Part shown: positions 34,718 to 47,082 of the stretch, in pieces
How positions within the stretch are numbered: the first letter of the stretch is position 1
Layout of the letters: the number at the start of each line of letters is the position of its first letter
Program-made: the position numbers and the translations under genes
Source of the DNA: Clarkia xantiana subsp. parviflora
Taxonomy: Eukaryota; Streptophyta; Magnoliopsida; Myrtales; Onagraceae
DNA length: 64,000 nt
Direction: 5' to 3'
Assembly (NCBI GenBank): GCA_036873135.1
Contig: JAPTYO010000012.1
Location: 10,982,090 to 11,046,089 of the forward strand
The notes under the pieces: generated by a model
What the model saw: only the letters and a program-made list of their open reading frames with translations
Database searches by the model: none
Told to the model about the DNA's origin: nothing

Positions 34718-36775
34718 TTGTATTTAAAACTCTTTAAGAGTTTCAATATCTTCTAATTCTCCCCCTCACGCGATGCCTCTTTTCGAATATAGCGTGATCA
34801 ATTTATCTTATCAAATATCAGTTTAATTTATTGCATAATATCATCTGATATATATTAGCTGAAATGAGCTATACACTGTGGAGAATATACCATAAGCAGT
34901 CTGCGTACTTTTAGATGGTAAAATATCTTTATTATCCAACATTATTGGAAAGTTTTCCATTACAATCCTTCTAGGATTTTCACTTTAATTTTGCTATCAA
35001 ATTAGCCACCCGAATAAGTTTTAAGTAATTCATATCACGAGACGCAAATTATGACGTTTTATGTACTACCAACGTAGTAATATACCAGTAGGTGATTGCT
35101 CCACCAAATGATCTATATAATAATAGACAGGATTCTGTATATAACATTTGTACCACAGGCTGCGTATATATCTTACGACACAATTTATTTATGCAAAGAT
35201 TATTTTTATCCACTGGTTTTCACCTTCTGCATTTTTCATGCTAATACTTGCGTCTTTTCCAAGTTTGGTTAATTATAATGATTCTTTGACATACTGAGCT
35301 CAAGATCCTCGCCTTGTTTTATATTTTCACTCGTGAATAATATTCAAAATTGTTGTCGACAACTTGATATTTATGGTTCCATCATTTTCCCATTAAAGAC
35401 ATAACTCATTGAGATCCCTTTATTGTAATAACTTTCAAGTACCTGAACCACTTCTGGGGTTCATATTTAGTTATGTCTTTGTTCCTTTTTGAGAAATCAC
35501 CTCCAATATAAGACCATATTTATCTATTTTATTTCTATGCTCCATTATTCTTTCAAAATCTTATTCGGAACAGGTATTACACGCTTCAAGCGTGAATTAT
35601 TTGACATTAAAATTTGTCTAGCCGGGACATTTTAAAATGGAGCATTTGCAGCTAGTACTTGACTTATGACTTTCTGGGTCTCATAAAGTCACTTAATTGG
35701 CAATATTTGAAAATGTTTATCTCTTTGAATTTCAGGTTCATATTATCATTGTGCGAGAATCTAAATGAGATAAAAACATTTTTTTTCCAGTCAATCTCTT
35801 TTCTGTCTGCTGCTTCTTTTCTCCCCTTAATGTTGGGAAAAGTTGTTCATCAATGACAATTTGCAATTCTTGCTTTAATTATATATTAGTCATTGTTCCC
35901 AATTAATTGTTTATATCAAACATATTTTTCCCAACATTCAAGACCCGTCTTAGTGCGTTGCGGTGGAGCAATTCAAATATATATCGCACTTCATAAAATT
36001 CATATATGGGAAATTTGTCTATTGACTAAAAGTTGGTTGTAATGGGGAGAACTGTGATTTAAAATTGGCTTGATGCACAATTATACTGCTTGCAAAATAA
36101 CATGCATTTATACTCAATTTGCTCTCATTGGTAACAGTTTAGCTATTTTACTGGAGGTTCTTTGTAACATTCATGGTAAACTACAAATATTGACAATGAA
36201 TTGTCTAATTCTTACAATAATTATCAACTTTCAATATCATTATTCTTTATTGCATAATCTGAAAATTTTGTTCTTGCAAATTTATAATCAACGCACATGT
36301 GACCATATTGTAGATGCATCTTTCAAAATAATATATCGGTCCACATGGCAGGTGAACGAGCCCATATTCACCTTTTATAATTTCCATAAATAAAGGGATT
36401 TTATCCCGAACATAGTTGATGATGATCACATAACGAATTTTTATTGAGAGCAAGCATCGTAAAGATTTATGGAGAATCTTCAGGTTCTTCCAAATAATTT
36501 ATTGCGCATCTTAAGTGATCTGGAATGGTCTGTAACCGGTCACGCCAAATATCGTATTATATGGGTAAAACTTCTGGTTTACCTCTATGTGCATTAGTAA
36601 ACTTCTGGTTTAACTGATATGTATATCTTTCATATTTATGTAAGAATATGTCATGTATCTCTTGTAACATAATCCGCATATTGTTATTTTATTCATCGTC
36701 ATCATAATGATGATTGCGGAGTAATCAATCCTTTATAATAATAATAATAATAAATGATTCTTATGCGTAGCTCGA

Positions 36776-37240
36776 GATCTTTAAAGATCTTTAAAGAATC
36801 CTATAATTCAGGATCTTCAGGATCTCTGTTCATAATTTAAGATCTTTAGGATCTTCAGGATCCTTTATTTATAACTCATGATCTCTTATGATCTTCAGGA
36901 TCCCTTATAATAATTCATGATATACATGATTTCTTTGTATACATGAAGATCTTTAATTCACAAATACAATGTTTCAGATCCCCTTTTTTCGTACATTCTA
37001 GGATCTTTCGGATCCTAAAATTAATAATCTTTGAGCTTCTGTATGAGTCTTAATCTTCGGGATTATTTTATAATGAAATGCAATTAGCATATGAATAAAT
37101 GTATATAATAAATAAAATGCAGTACAATAAATAAAAAGGTAACTGTAAATACTATAATGCGGAATTTTAAAGTAATATAAATATAAATATTCAGAAAAAT
37201 TGATCTTCAAGATCGTAATATCAGATCTTCAGGATCCGTC
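36776..37240. repeat. Cluster of degenerate GATCTTCAGGATC repeats
   Basis: At least eight short units combining gatctt, aggatct and caggatc recur, e.g. aggatcttcaggatc near 36812 and aggatcttcaggatcc near 36857. Each is a partial palindrome. The cluster lies in the body of the decayed copia element. Confidence 0.65.
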
Positions 37241-37575
37241 ATTCATAAAGAGTGCATCTTTTGTAATCGCAATATCTCGATATTAACGAGTAATATATGC
37301 AAATATTTTTATTTTCTATCAATAAGGCCAAACATTGCCTAATGTCATTGCGTTCATAAAATTATCAAATTTCGCGCTGCATAATATCATCAATTTTCTA
37401 CTTGCGTCACCGCGCTTCTCAAAAGTATCATTCTTCCAAATCAATTGGACTTTGCATTCTTTTCATGCATTCTTTATTTGTAAGAGGCATCATCTTTCTA
37501 TATTGATATCATGATGATGCTAATTATTTTATCTTTTAAAGTCAAGCATCTCCTTATAGAAAAATAGTAGTCTTT

Positions 37576-37795
37576 CTACACTCACTTCAGGGAGTGGAAT
37601 TTTCCGTACACTCACTTCAGGGAGTGTAATATATTCTTCATAGAAATCATTAATCATACACTGTAATACTCTCTTCATGGAGTAGTATAGAAGATATCAT
37701 AATTAATCACAAACTACAACACTCACTTCAGGGAGTGGAGTGGAGTATATTATCATTATAAAATTACAACACTCTCTTTAGGAAGCGAAGCACAT
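37576..37795. repeat. Five copies of a CACTC-stem short repeat
   Basis: acactcacttcagggagtg occurs near 37578, 37609 and 37721, with diverged copies near 37672 and 37769. Each unit can form a small stem (CACTC/GAGTG) with a loop containing cttcag. They lie in what would be the 5' part of the minus-strand copia. Confidence 0.7.
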
Positions 37796-39085
37796 CTAGT
37801 AGGCATGATCAGTTATTCGGTCAACATAACTATTTCTGTTATGAAATGATAATAACTTTTTTTTTTCAGTACTCAGTTTACTTAATTTGCCACATTACTA
37901 ATATATATCATAACCAACTCAAATTTCAATCATTAAAAAATAAATGTTCTAATGTCAGTACATAGCAAAATGAGAATTGGGTTGCATAAACAAATTAATC
38001 CACGTTTGACATCTCTTGGTCTCAAGCAAAAACAATTAATCTTCAAACTCGGACGGTGGTGGTCCAAAGGGTCGGTAACAAAATACTCGCCTACTCGGTG
38101 AATATAAAACAACATGATCTAATAAACTCTGATAGGATTTAATTTGAAATTAGACATTAAAAATTTACGTCATCAAATCAGAGCGGTGAACATGAAATTT
38201 GGGGATGAACATGAACATAATTAATTTTGGTCAACTGATCCATAAAACTAATAGTATCTCATATGAAGATAGAAAATAACATTAGTAATACCGACGACAT
38301 AGATAAAAATCAAACTACTCAAATGCTTGAGACTACTTTCAAAGTCTTTCTGTAGTTTTGTTAAGATTTAATCACAACAACAACAACAACAATTACTTTC
38401 ATCATCCCGCAATTCAGTCACATCAAATAACTCTAATAAGCAAGTCGTTCATGACAACAAATGAGGTAAATCAGCTAGCAAACTATCAACGGGGCAATTG
38501 TAACCACCAAGTAAGACAACGAGATTAAGAGTACGGACCTGTAATCGCTATGGGCTGAATGACCGGAATCAGCGAGACAATGACTGAGTTTGATTTTCTG
38601 AGTGATTACGTGTTGGTTCTTCTCTCCACTCCTTAATTATTGTTCATATGTTATGTAAGTAAAATTGAGTTTGACGAGATCTGATATATTGCGTTATATC
38701 TTGTGTGCCATAAAATCGATTCGGGCAAATTCAAAGTATTGCTGACACAAGAAAATAATATTGATTAGAATATAAAATATAAATAATTAACAGGTTAATA
38801 AATTGAATTAAAGAGAAGGAAAAACAAAATCTCCCTTGAGAGTGAGACAAAACTATTCATCTGTGTGTCCCATTGCTCCGAACTATAGTCGAACAACTTT
38901 GCTACAAGTCGCCTTCACAGTCCTTTTCTTTTCTACGAGTATAGTAGTTGATGGATTGATCATGACTGATTTAGGGGTTACTGCACCAGGAAATTAGGAC
39001 TTGTTTGTTTGGTTGGGTGGTGGCTTTGAGAATGCAATAGAATTTAGCTAAAATTGATTTTTCCGAGCAATTCGTGCTGATAACG

Positions 39086-39240
39086 TGTTACGAAAGTTGA
39101 GAGGTAATAGAATAGAGAATTGAGGATGATCTTATTATCACACATTGGGGCCCTTATATAGGGGCTACATAGACTTGGAGAGGAAGTAAAATCAATATAT
39201 GGAAGGTCTAAATTAGGAATATGGTATATACACATAATAT
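39086..39240 (-). repeat. Truncated 5' LTR of decayed copia
   Basis: Matches 33088-33245; similarity stops at acacataatat (39240). About 30 bp of the outer end is gone, and the following sequence is a different repeat. Confidence 0.8.
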
Positions 39241-39371
39241 GGTGTGGTGGTTCTGCGTCTATCCATTAATCAGAAGTCATAAACTAAATCTCCGCTACAT
39301 TCTACATGTGTTGCCCTACTAATGAGGGACCCCTAGGACCACCCGTCATAAACCGAAAAAAAAAAAAAAAA
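39241..39371 (+). mobile_element. SINE-like sequence with poly(A) tail
   Basis: A 130-bp segment with tRNA-promoter-like parts (ggtgtggtggttctgcg; gtcataaactaaatctcc could be a decayed box B) ends in 16 A (39356-39371). There is no clear target duplication. Plausible but weak. Confidence 0.35.
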
Positions 39372-39596
39372 TCTCCAACTCTAATCGATGCCTTTAAGAA
39401 ACTACCAATTTATCACATTTGTGATCCTATAAATTATTTTTTTTAATCTTCAAAAAACTTTTTCTTAGTTTCCTATTTGCTCATTTTTCAATTGCCACTT
39501 ATATACTCGAATTTAATCGCCTCTACTTCGTCATCAACTACCAATCACATGCCACCACCAACGTGATCCTCTTCTCTCCCCTATCAATAGGGAAAT

Positions 39597-40220
39597 GAAC
39601 TTATTTAATATCTCAGATTTATCTCATGCGTCAGTTTGGTGTCTCAGTATTAAATTGTTAATATTTGGTGTCTCGGGTTTCATTTTTGTTGCGATTTGAT
39701 TTTCCGTCCAAATTAGGAGTTAATTTTGACGGAATGATATAAAAAGACAATTTGCCTCTTATTTTTTTTACAAAGCCACTTTTCCGATTTCGGCCACCCA
39801 CCTTCGATTCCGGCCACCCACCTCCAATTCCGGCTACCCACCTCTAATTCCGACCACCCACCTCTGATTCTGGTCTATCAAAAATACGAATCGGAGTTTG
39901 AAGAAGGGGAAGGAGTCCTCGCCGCAACAGATGGAGGAGGAATTATTCAATCACAAAAACAAAGGAGTCTTTATGTCGCGTTACCGAGGGCTTCGTTTCA
40001 AAAAAATACGCCGTATGAGGGCTTTACCTATCTCTGATTCCAGCCGGGGTTAATATGGTCATTTTAAATTTTATTCGGTCTTGTGCTGATCACATGACTG
40101 AGTTCTGTCAAATTTAACTCCAAAATTTGATGGAGACATCAAATATAGGTCGAAAATAACATTTTAATTATGATACACCAAATTAACACATGAGGTAAAC
40201 CTGAGACACTAAATAGGTTC
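39597..40220. mobile_element. Foldback element with long imperfect TIRs
   Basis: The left arm (gaacttatttaatatctcag on) and the complement of the right arm (gaacctatttagtgtctcag) match imperfectly over about 140 bp. The centre holds a tandem repeat of about 21 bp (ccggccacccacctccaatt type, 39783-39870). No target duplication was found and there is no coding capacity. Confidence 0.65.
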
Positions 40221-42002
40221 TTTGCATGAACTTAACTCTTTAAAATTTTACTACATTTATTTTAGATCCATGATGAAGAATCATGGGATTCCAAAAAAAA
40301 AAAAAAAGAATTAAGAATCTATCTATCTATATTATATAATATAATTCTAATAGGATATATAGAATTTGACAAGTAACAAAATGAATCGGTTACATGTCAA
40401 TATAAAGTTATTCTATTGATCCATGTCAACTCAAGTATCTCACTGATGACATGTCGATTCCATGTAGACTAATATAAGCACTTAGATTTCCTCTGAACTT
40501 CCTAATTGCATGTTGGAACCCATAACATTTATTTTCCGTTTTTTGTAAATCAATATTAATTGTTAATGACAATCAAATAAATACTAAAAATGTTGATATT
40601 TTTTTTTACCAATACAAATTTATTTTTTTGCTAACCTTTTTTTAATAATTTTATTTTGATATTCGAACTATCAAGTTTGATATTAAATTTGGTTTTTGAT
40701 AAAAATTAGTATATGTATATTTTAATATAGAATATAATAACATATTAAAATGATATTTATTTATTTATTTTATTTTTTATTTCTCACCACCACCAAATTT
40801 GTACAATAATTTTTCTGGTTTATGTAATTAAAAATATAGAATATAATTTATTTATCACATATAATCTAATTAATTATTATAATAGCGTAAAAAGATTACT
40901 TAGATATAAATTTTCATCCTTCATAAGTTTATATTTATTAATTATTTATCAAAATCGAATAGATTTATACATAATTAAATATATTAGTAAAATTATATAA
41001 GAAATATTATAAGTAATTTCATAGTAATAAATAAACGAAACTAAATTATTATTTATTGTAAAAATAAGGATCAATTTGATTATATATATTTTACCAAATA
41101 TATGTTAGAATAAAAATAATTATGCATAATTGATTTTTATATTATAGTCTAAAAGTAAATTTTCTAGATGTCAATTGTTATGTTTTCTTTAAATTTGTCA
41201 GAATTGTTATGAAAAAATTTGTATAACTGCTTAAGCACAAACGATACATCAATATAATAACATTGCACGTTACACAAAAGAAAAAGTATATAAATTAATT
41301 TAATTGTAATATTTTAATGAAATTAGTGTTGATTGTTAAATGAAACAGATGAAGAAAAAATGAGATTGTTTTTAAGATTGAATGAGTGGTTTTGGGATTT
41401 ATAAATTTTTAGGGAACTTAACTTTCTAGTGATATTATACTTGATACATTTTTTCTCACATTTAAAAAAAAATCCAAATGTCACACTTATAATTAGATAA
41501 ATAAAAATACTTGATAATATTTTTTTCTTTCATGAGAGTAGTATGCAATATATGAAAAGTGTCATCGTCATTTTTATTTTTATAATTATAAGTGTTTGTA
41601 TGTAAATGTAACATATGCAAGCAGTATTATTTTTTCATATAATCTAATTTGGATATACTGTATAGAAATGTGACAAGTAATAAAATTAATGACGCGCTTA
41701 CATGTCAAACTCGAAACATCTTATTGGTCCACATCTATCTAATTCTCACTAATGAAGTGACAATGTCATGTGTACACTTATACTGTTAAAATTGCTCTAA
41801 AACATGCCATTCAATTTTAAAAAATGTTTTATTTATTTTTGGTAAGTTTCATTTAACAATATCAATTAATATTTTTAAAATTAGTACTTATTATTTTGTA
41901 AGTTTCAATTAAAAATTATAGTACATTCATTTAGTTATTAAAATTTTATTTAATATTGTTAAATTAATTTTATATACATTTTCTATCATGTTACCAACAA
42001 CA
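40221..42002. other. AT-rich intergenic DNA with Helitron-like debris
   Basis: Very AT-rich, no genes. Two diverged copies of one sequence (about 40325-40500 and 41635-41785, both with gacaagtaa.aaaat and ttacatgtcaa) follow tctatctatattatataata-like starts. I read these as possible Helitron 5'-end remnants. Confidence 0.45.
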
Positions 42003-42132
42003 TCTACTATATCTACTATATTATATTAATTCGGCACCGGAAGCCCTATGACTGACACGTGGACGATTCGTTCAGTCATCGTTTCCTAATTTAGTTGTGG
42101 TTCTATAAATATAGATATAAAATATTGATTGA

Positions 42133-43964
42133 GAGCACTTCCAATAGTAGTGCCTAGTGCCAAGTGCCTAGTTCCATGTTTTAAATTTATTATTGTAGAG
42201 AAAGCCTAGTGCCTAGTGCCATTTACTGTTGGTCCCTACTGGTAATGATTAAATAGGCACTTGCATTTTCAATAGGAGTGCCTTGTTCCAAAATGGGAGT
42301 GCCTAGTTCCAATTTTTGCCACTGGACGCTGACTAGGCGCCACTAGGCGTGACTAGGATTACTAATATTACTGTTTTGCCATTATTGAATGAATAGTGAA
42401 GTGGGACAGTGCCTACTAGTAGGAACTCCCAAGTTACTGTTCATGTCGGTGCCAACTTTTTAATATTATTTTATTCGATTGTGTTGCTCATCTCTTTGAT
42501 TATATATATATTCGGTTACGCTAAGTCGGATAGACAATAGCCGTAATCAGTCATTTTGAATATTATGTAACATAAATAACGACACGAACCAAAATTATTA
42601 CTTTTTAACTTTGAATCAATTTCAAAATTTCCATATCTAATTTGTTTATATGTTACCATGTTGAATAACCGTTAATTCTAAATTTTGAAATAGTATAACA
42701 TTTCAAATTATTAAATATGGAAAATAATTACTACAAAATATTATATTATTTTAATGCATATATATTTTTATATATTTTACGTATTATATTATATTATATT
42801 ATTATATATGAAAGAAATATATCTTTTACGATAAATTATTATAATAATTATACTTTTAGAATGATGTATATATAATATATTTGTAATTTACATATATTGG
42901 AAATCATATATACAAACACATGATTAATGCAATAATCGATTTACTGATATGATTATGGACGTACATAAACGTGAATATGTTGATGATGTTGAATTAAGAT
43001 ATGTCAATCAACGTATAACAGATATACACTAATTATGGTGAAATAATAGATTCAATTAATTTGATTGATCAATGTTATTATATCAACAATTATACTTATC
43101 AATCTGCATGCCGCATGGAGACTGCACCTAATAGTAATTTTACATTGGTCAAGTAACGTGTAATTATTGCAATGAATTGACAATAGAGAACTATGGATAT
43201 GCACGAACCGGTCGGGCCCGAATATGTTCCGAACTTGATTGGTACTAATTAAAACAGTATGGTCCGGTCTGGACTGAATTTGAAATTAGCACTAAAAATT
43301 CTGGACCGATTTTGGACTGGAACTGTAAAAAAAGTCTGGTTCGGTTCAAAACTGGTCCGACCCATTTTCCTATACAAATTTACCCTAATTAAAACAAAAA
43401 ACCGATCCTCCGACAAAACTGATCCAGTTAAAAACCAGTTCAAAACAGTCTGGTCCAGTCAAAAATCAATTTTTTGAGAAGTATATTACTGGTTTTTGGT
43501 CTGGTTCTCATCTCGCATAATTGGTCTGTTTGGAACCGGTCCAGTCTATACCAGTTCCGAACAGACCGGCCCGGTTATTTTCTTATCCCTATAGAATGTA
43601 AATTTTTATTAAAAAATTCAATTACATTTTTATAATTTTGTATATATTTTCCCTATTTTTTTTTAATTAAAACATCTAATACTTGAATCTCATTATTTAT
43701 TCATGTCCGTATTTGTAAAAAAATATGAATATATAATTTATATATAATGATATACAATTTATATATAATGCAAAAATTATATTTAAATTATGAAATTATG
43801 TGGGTCCCAATGTAGAAGTGGAACTTGACCTCCACTATTGGAGAGAGTGCCAATTTTACAGTGTCATTTACTGTAGCAAATACTGTAGCAGTGCCACTTT
43901 GATGAGTTGGCAGTGACGTGTCTGCTGATGTGGAGGCACTAGGCACTTCCTATTGGAGGTGCTC
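42133..43964. mobile_element. 1.8-kb TIR element inside the Helitron
   Basis: Ends gagcacttccaatagtag and, in complement, gagcacctccaataggaa, flanked by the perfect 7-bp duplication tgattga (42126-42132, 43965-43971). Subterminal regions are dense in agtgcctagtgcc-type repeats. No transposase; superfamily uncertain (hAT or Mutator). Confidence 0.8.
43192..43592. mobile_element. Nested MITE rich in ccggtc/gaccgg motifs
   Basis: Repeated ggtccgg, accggt and ctggtc motifs between ends ctatggatatgcacgaaccg and, in complement, ctatagggataagaaaataa. Similar short hAT-like MITEs are common in plants. Boundaries are approximate. Confidence 0.5.
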
Positions 43965-44255
43965 TGATTGAAAATTAAGAAATATTTTTATCTCCTATTT
44001 TGGTATCTACGCAATTTAAAGAAACAAATTAATTAAAAGTTTCATTTTAAATTCATTATCTATACAGTTTGGCTCCGAAAGACCATAGGACGCCACGTAA
44101 GCATAGTATATAAATAGAATAATAAATAATATGTAGTGTATATAAAGCCGTATATATGGAATAATAAAAAAATCATGTTTAAAAATCAATATATCACATA
44201 CAAAGAAACCGAACGGCATATATACATATATAATACAAAATTTAATTAGTAAACT

Positions 44256-44258
<3 letters not shown>

Positions 44259-44290
<32 letters not shown>
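44259..44290. repeat. (AAT)n microsatellite
   Basis: About ten ATA/AAT units within the Helitron. Confidence 0.9.
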
Positions 44291-44291
<1 letters not shown>

Positions 44292-44639
44292 CAATTCATA
44301 TCATTCATACAAACAAACCAAACAGCATATATATATACATATAATAGAAAATATATATATATAAAGTAATATATAAAATAAAAAACTGTAATACAGAATA
44401 TTAAACAATATAAAACAAACATTCTTATATTTATATTTATACCTACTTTGTTAATATAAATATAATAATAACATGACTAAATTAAACCCTAATTAAAGTT
44501 AGTATATATATTATATATATAATAAAGATAAACGTAAGCACAACTAATATAGTAATTAAATATTGTAGACAATATTTTATTTATATAATAACATATAGAG
44601 TACTGTCAATTATCATTCATATATAGGTCTCTATATATG

Positions 44640-45000
44640 CAACGTAAACCCTACCAAAACATCATCTTGATGCACGTATAACGGATCACAACTTTGACGA
44701 GTCTTGGCGCTTAAAAAGTGATCGGCCATGGAACCCTCTGTTGAACCCTCTAGGCCACAATCGTGCCTACTCCACCAGCCTGCTGAACATCCCTACTCAA
44801 CTTTGGCAAACTGACCATCGAGTTTTCATGTCTCCCATCAATACTCGAATCATCTACAGTACCTCCTTACAGCATAACCGAAGCTTGGACGTCAGTAGAA
44901 GTCGTTATATGCGAAAGACCGATCAGATTTGACTAGCAGTTGAAGGCAAAACCCTCGCGATAGTGGAGTCTAAAGTTAACAAATTATCGGAAGTCAGGTT
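44640..45000 (+). other. Unrecognised gene-like segment in the Helitron
   Basis: GC-richer than its surroundings, with an open frame of 63 codons from 44741 (STSLLNIPTQLW, VFMSPINTRI). A possible donor (gtttgt) follows at 44998. It may be a captured gene fragment, but I do not recognise the protein. Confidence 0.4.
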
Positions 45001-45292
45001 TGTAATTATAATGTCACTTCACATATCATAACAAACATGATAATATGCATTATATGCTAACAAGAGATTGTGTATTGTTATCGTAGGTGTAATCTAGAAT
45101 GTGAACCATCGCAGAGTTAAATCCTAGATCACATCACAAATATTAACGGTCATATGTTAAGAAATATGTACTTCAAGAGACAAGTTTGTAATGCCACTTT
45201 GGATTATTTCATTACATGCACTTTTTTAATCTTAATATCATCACAAACACGATAACATGTACTATAGATTATGCACTATGTACGGGTTGTCG

Positions 45293-45573
45293 TGTCTTTT
45301 AAAAATCCAGGTCAAGCTAGCGCGGCCATAACCTTGCGGTTCACAATGTGTGTAATGATCCCTACGTACGCAGTGATCAGGATCGCGAAAGAGGTATGTC
45401 TTTGAATTGCACCACCTTTGTAGTTATTATGTTTGTTTTGATTCTAATTCCTTCATATATATATATGATCTAAAGTTGAAGACTAGGGTTGTGCCAAAGG
45501 ACGTAAATCCGGTGTGGAATGAAGAGTTAACCATGGCAATCTCGGACCCCGACATTTCCGGTCAATATAGGTA
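45293..45573 (+). pseudogene. Captured C2-domain (CAR-like) gene fragment
   Basis: Two exon-like pieces read as the start of a plant C2 domain of the CAR type (calcium/phospholipid binding). The first (45293-45401) gives LLKIQVKLAR, then in a shifted frame NLAVHNV and NDPYV, then VIRIAKE, and stops at a gtatgt donor. The second (45473-45570) gives LKTRVVPKDVNPVWNEELTM and AISDPDISGQYR. The frame breaks inside the first piece and the rest of the domain is missing. Position inside a Helitron points to gene capture. Confidence 0.7.
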
Positions 45574-47053
45574 GGTTCCAAATTATATATAACATTAAAT
45601 AAGATTAAATAAAATATTTCAAATATAAATTTTTAATATATTCCAAATATATGATACACCACTAAATATATACTATTCTACATAAAGAAAATCAAACTTC
45701 TCTAGACATAAAACTCTTTATTAGTGCAAGCAAGTATCAATCCGCATTACATTCAAGAAAAATAATTGAAACAAGAGAAGATGGGGTATTAACTTTTAAT
45801 TAGTTAGGTAGGTTCAATTCATCAGTCCAAAAATCTACATGTATTGTTACTAAGAAAAATTTACATTATTTCCTAATAATATATGAGAAAAAATATTTCA
45901 CTTCCTATATTTGACCAAAAACAATATTACATGTCTCATTATTAATTAATATTTAATATTTTTTATATATAATAATATATTGTTACTAAGAAAATTCACT
46001 GTAGGTTGCATTAGTTAATAAAATAATATTTTTCTTTCTTTTAGTTAGATTTATTTGAGGATGATAAATTCATTTTCTTAAGAATTAATTAATTGGATTT
46101 TTATCTTCTTCTTTTTTTTCCTCCGATTTATTTCAATAAAATATTACTTGAATTGAACACGTGATAACTATATATAATTGCATACCACAAATATAAAGTA
46201 GGTTGTTCCTTTTACTTTACAAATTACTATTTCTACAAATGTATATGTTTTTTTTTTCTTTGTATCACCGATATTTTTTCAAATTTTGTATATGACAACA
46301 TAGTCAAATTGAATCAAATTACAACTAATTTAGCAAGAGAAGAGACCTATGTTTATGTGCGAACTAACGTAAGCTTAATATCTTATAATAATGTAGAGTT
46401 TTGAGCATTAGTTGTTTAATATAATTGTCATTGTTTATTTAACATGCATATTTTATTTTTGCCAATGTTTTAACATGCACATATTAAAGATGTCTTTATC
46501 AAATCCATACTTCATCATGACCGTGTAAATCAACATATCTACAAATAAAATAGAATGATTATCGTTAGATATGCTTATATTTTTGCCATGGCGTTATATA
46601 TGCTTACGATTTACCAAAAAGTTAGTACTGTGTATTTTGATTTTAATTCGTCAATTTTGTATACTGCATGTTCTTATTAATTGATCAAACATTTACTACT
46701 TAATAATTATATATTAACTAAATATAATATCTTATTTATTTATGTTAATTTAAATATATTATTTTCATGTGCATATGAAACAATTTAAACAAAAACAAAT
46801 TTAAAATTACTCAGTAATATCAACAAATAAAACTAAGTAAATGTAATTTTTTTTTAAGTTTTATATTATATTAGTGTAGATGTCATGATATATAATGTTG
46901 ATTATTCACCGTTATAAAATATTTTGAATAATAACTCGCATTAGATACTTGCATTACTGTTAATTAATTTTATATCCATAACATTATATTAAATTTTTTT
47001 AAATAACATTATAGTTTGATTTTTATAATCTTACTTATATTTGAAATTTTTCT

Positions 47054-47082
47054 CCCGCGCGGTGCGCGGGGTTAGTAGCTAG
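47054..47082 (+). other. Helitron 3' terminal hairpin and CTAG end
   Basis: The GC stem with a three-base loop stands out in DNA that is otherwise mostly A and T. CTAG followed by T is the standard rolling-circle terminator end. Confidence 0.9.

Larger units (their letters stand above)
33088..39240 (-). mobile_element. Decayed Ty1/copia element, minus strand
   Basis: Read on the minus strand, a 3' LTR (33088-33273) and a 5' LTR (39086-39240, outer end lost) flank about 5.8 kb. A PPT (ccaagggggag, 33274-33284) and a PBS-like cgttatcagcac (39085-39074) lie inside them. Coding survives only as fragments. At about 33500-33700 the minus strand gives KYISLKLLFTHGLKKK and CSSDYLADIF, the end of a copia RNase H, with stops. 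The 5' third of the body holds odd short repeats. A Mutator-like foldback element is inserted at 34178-34717. Degree of decay suggests an old insertion. Confidence 0.75.
42012..47082 (+). mobile_element. Non-autonomous Helitron
   Basis: The 3' end is textbook: a perfect 7-bp-stem hairpin CCCGCGC-GGT-GCGCGGG (47054-47070), 12 bases, CTAG at 47079-47082 and a T after it. The 5' end starts TCTACTATATTATATT at 42012 after an A (an alternative TC lies at 42003), followed by the typical attcggcaccggaagccc and cacgtgg. There is no Rep/helicase. Inside are a 1.8-kb TIR element and a captured C2-domain gene fragment. A second 5'-end-like sequence near 44050 (tttggctccgaaagaccata) suggests nested or rearranged Helitrons. 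Confidence 0.82.

Noticed and set aside
34545..34727. A30 run as the tail of a retrogene
   Set aside because: It lies inside one arm of a foldback MITE with a 9-bp duplication, so it is an internal A-run, not a retroposed tail.
43259..43477. Overlapping open frames on both strands in the ccggtc-rich MITE
   Set aside because: They follow from the repetitive composition; no protein family is recognised.
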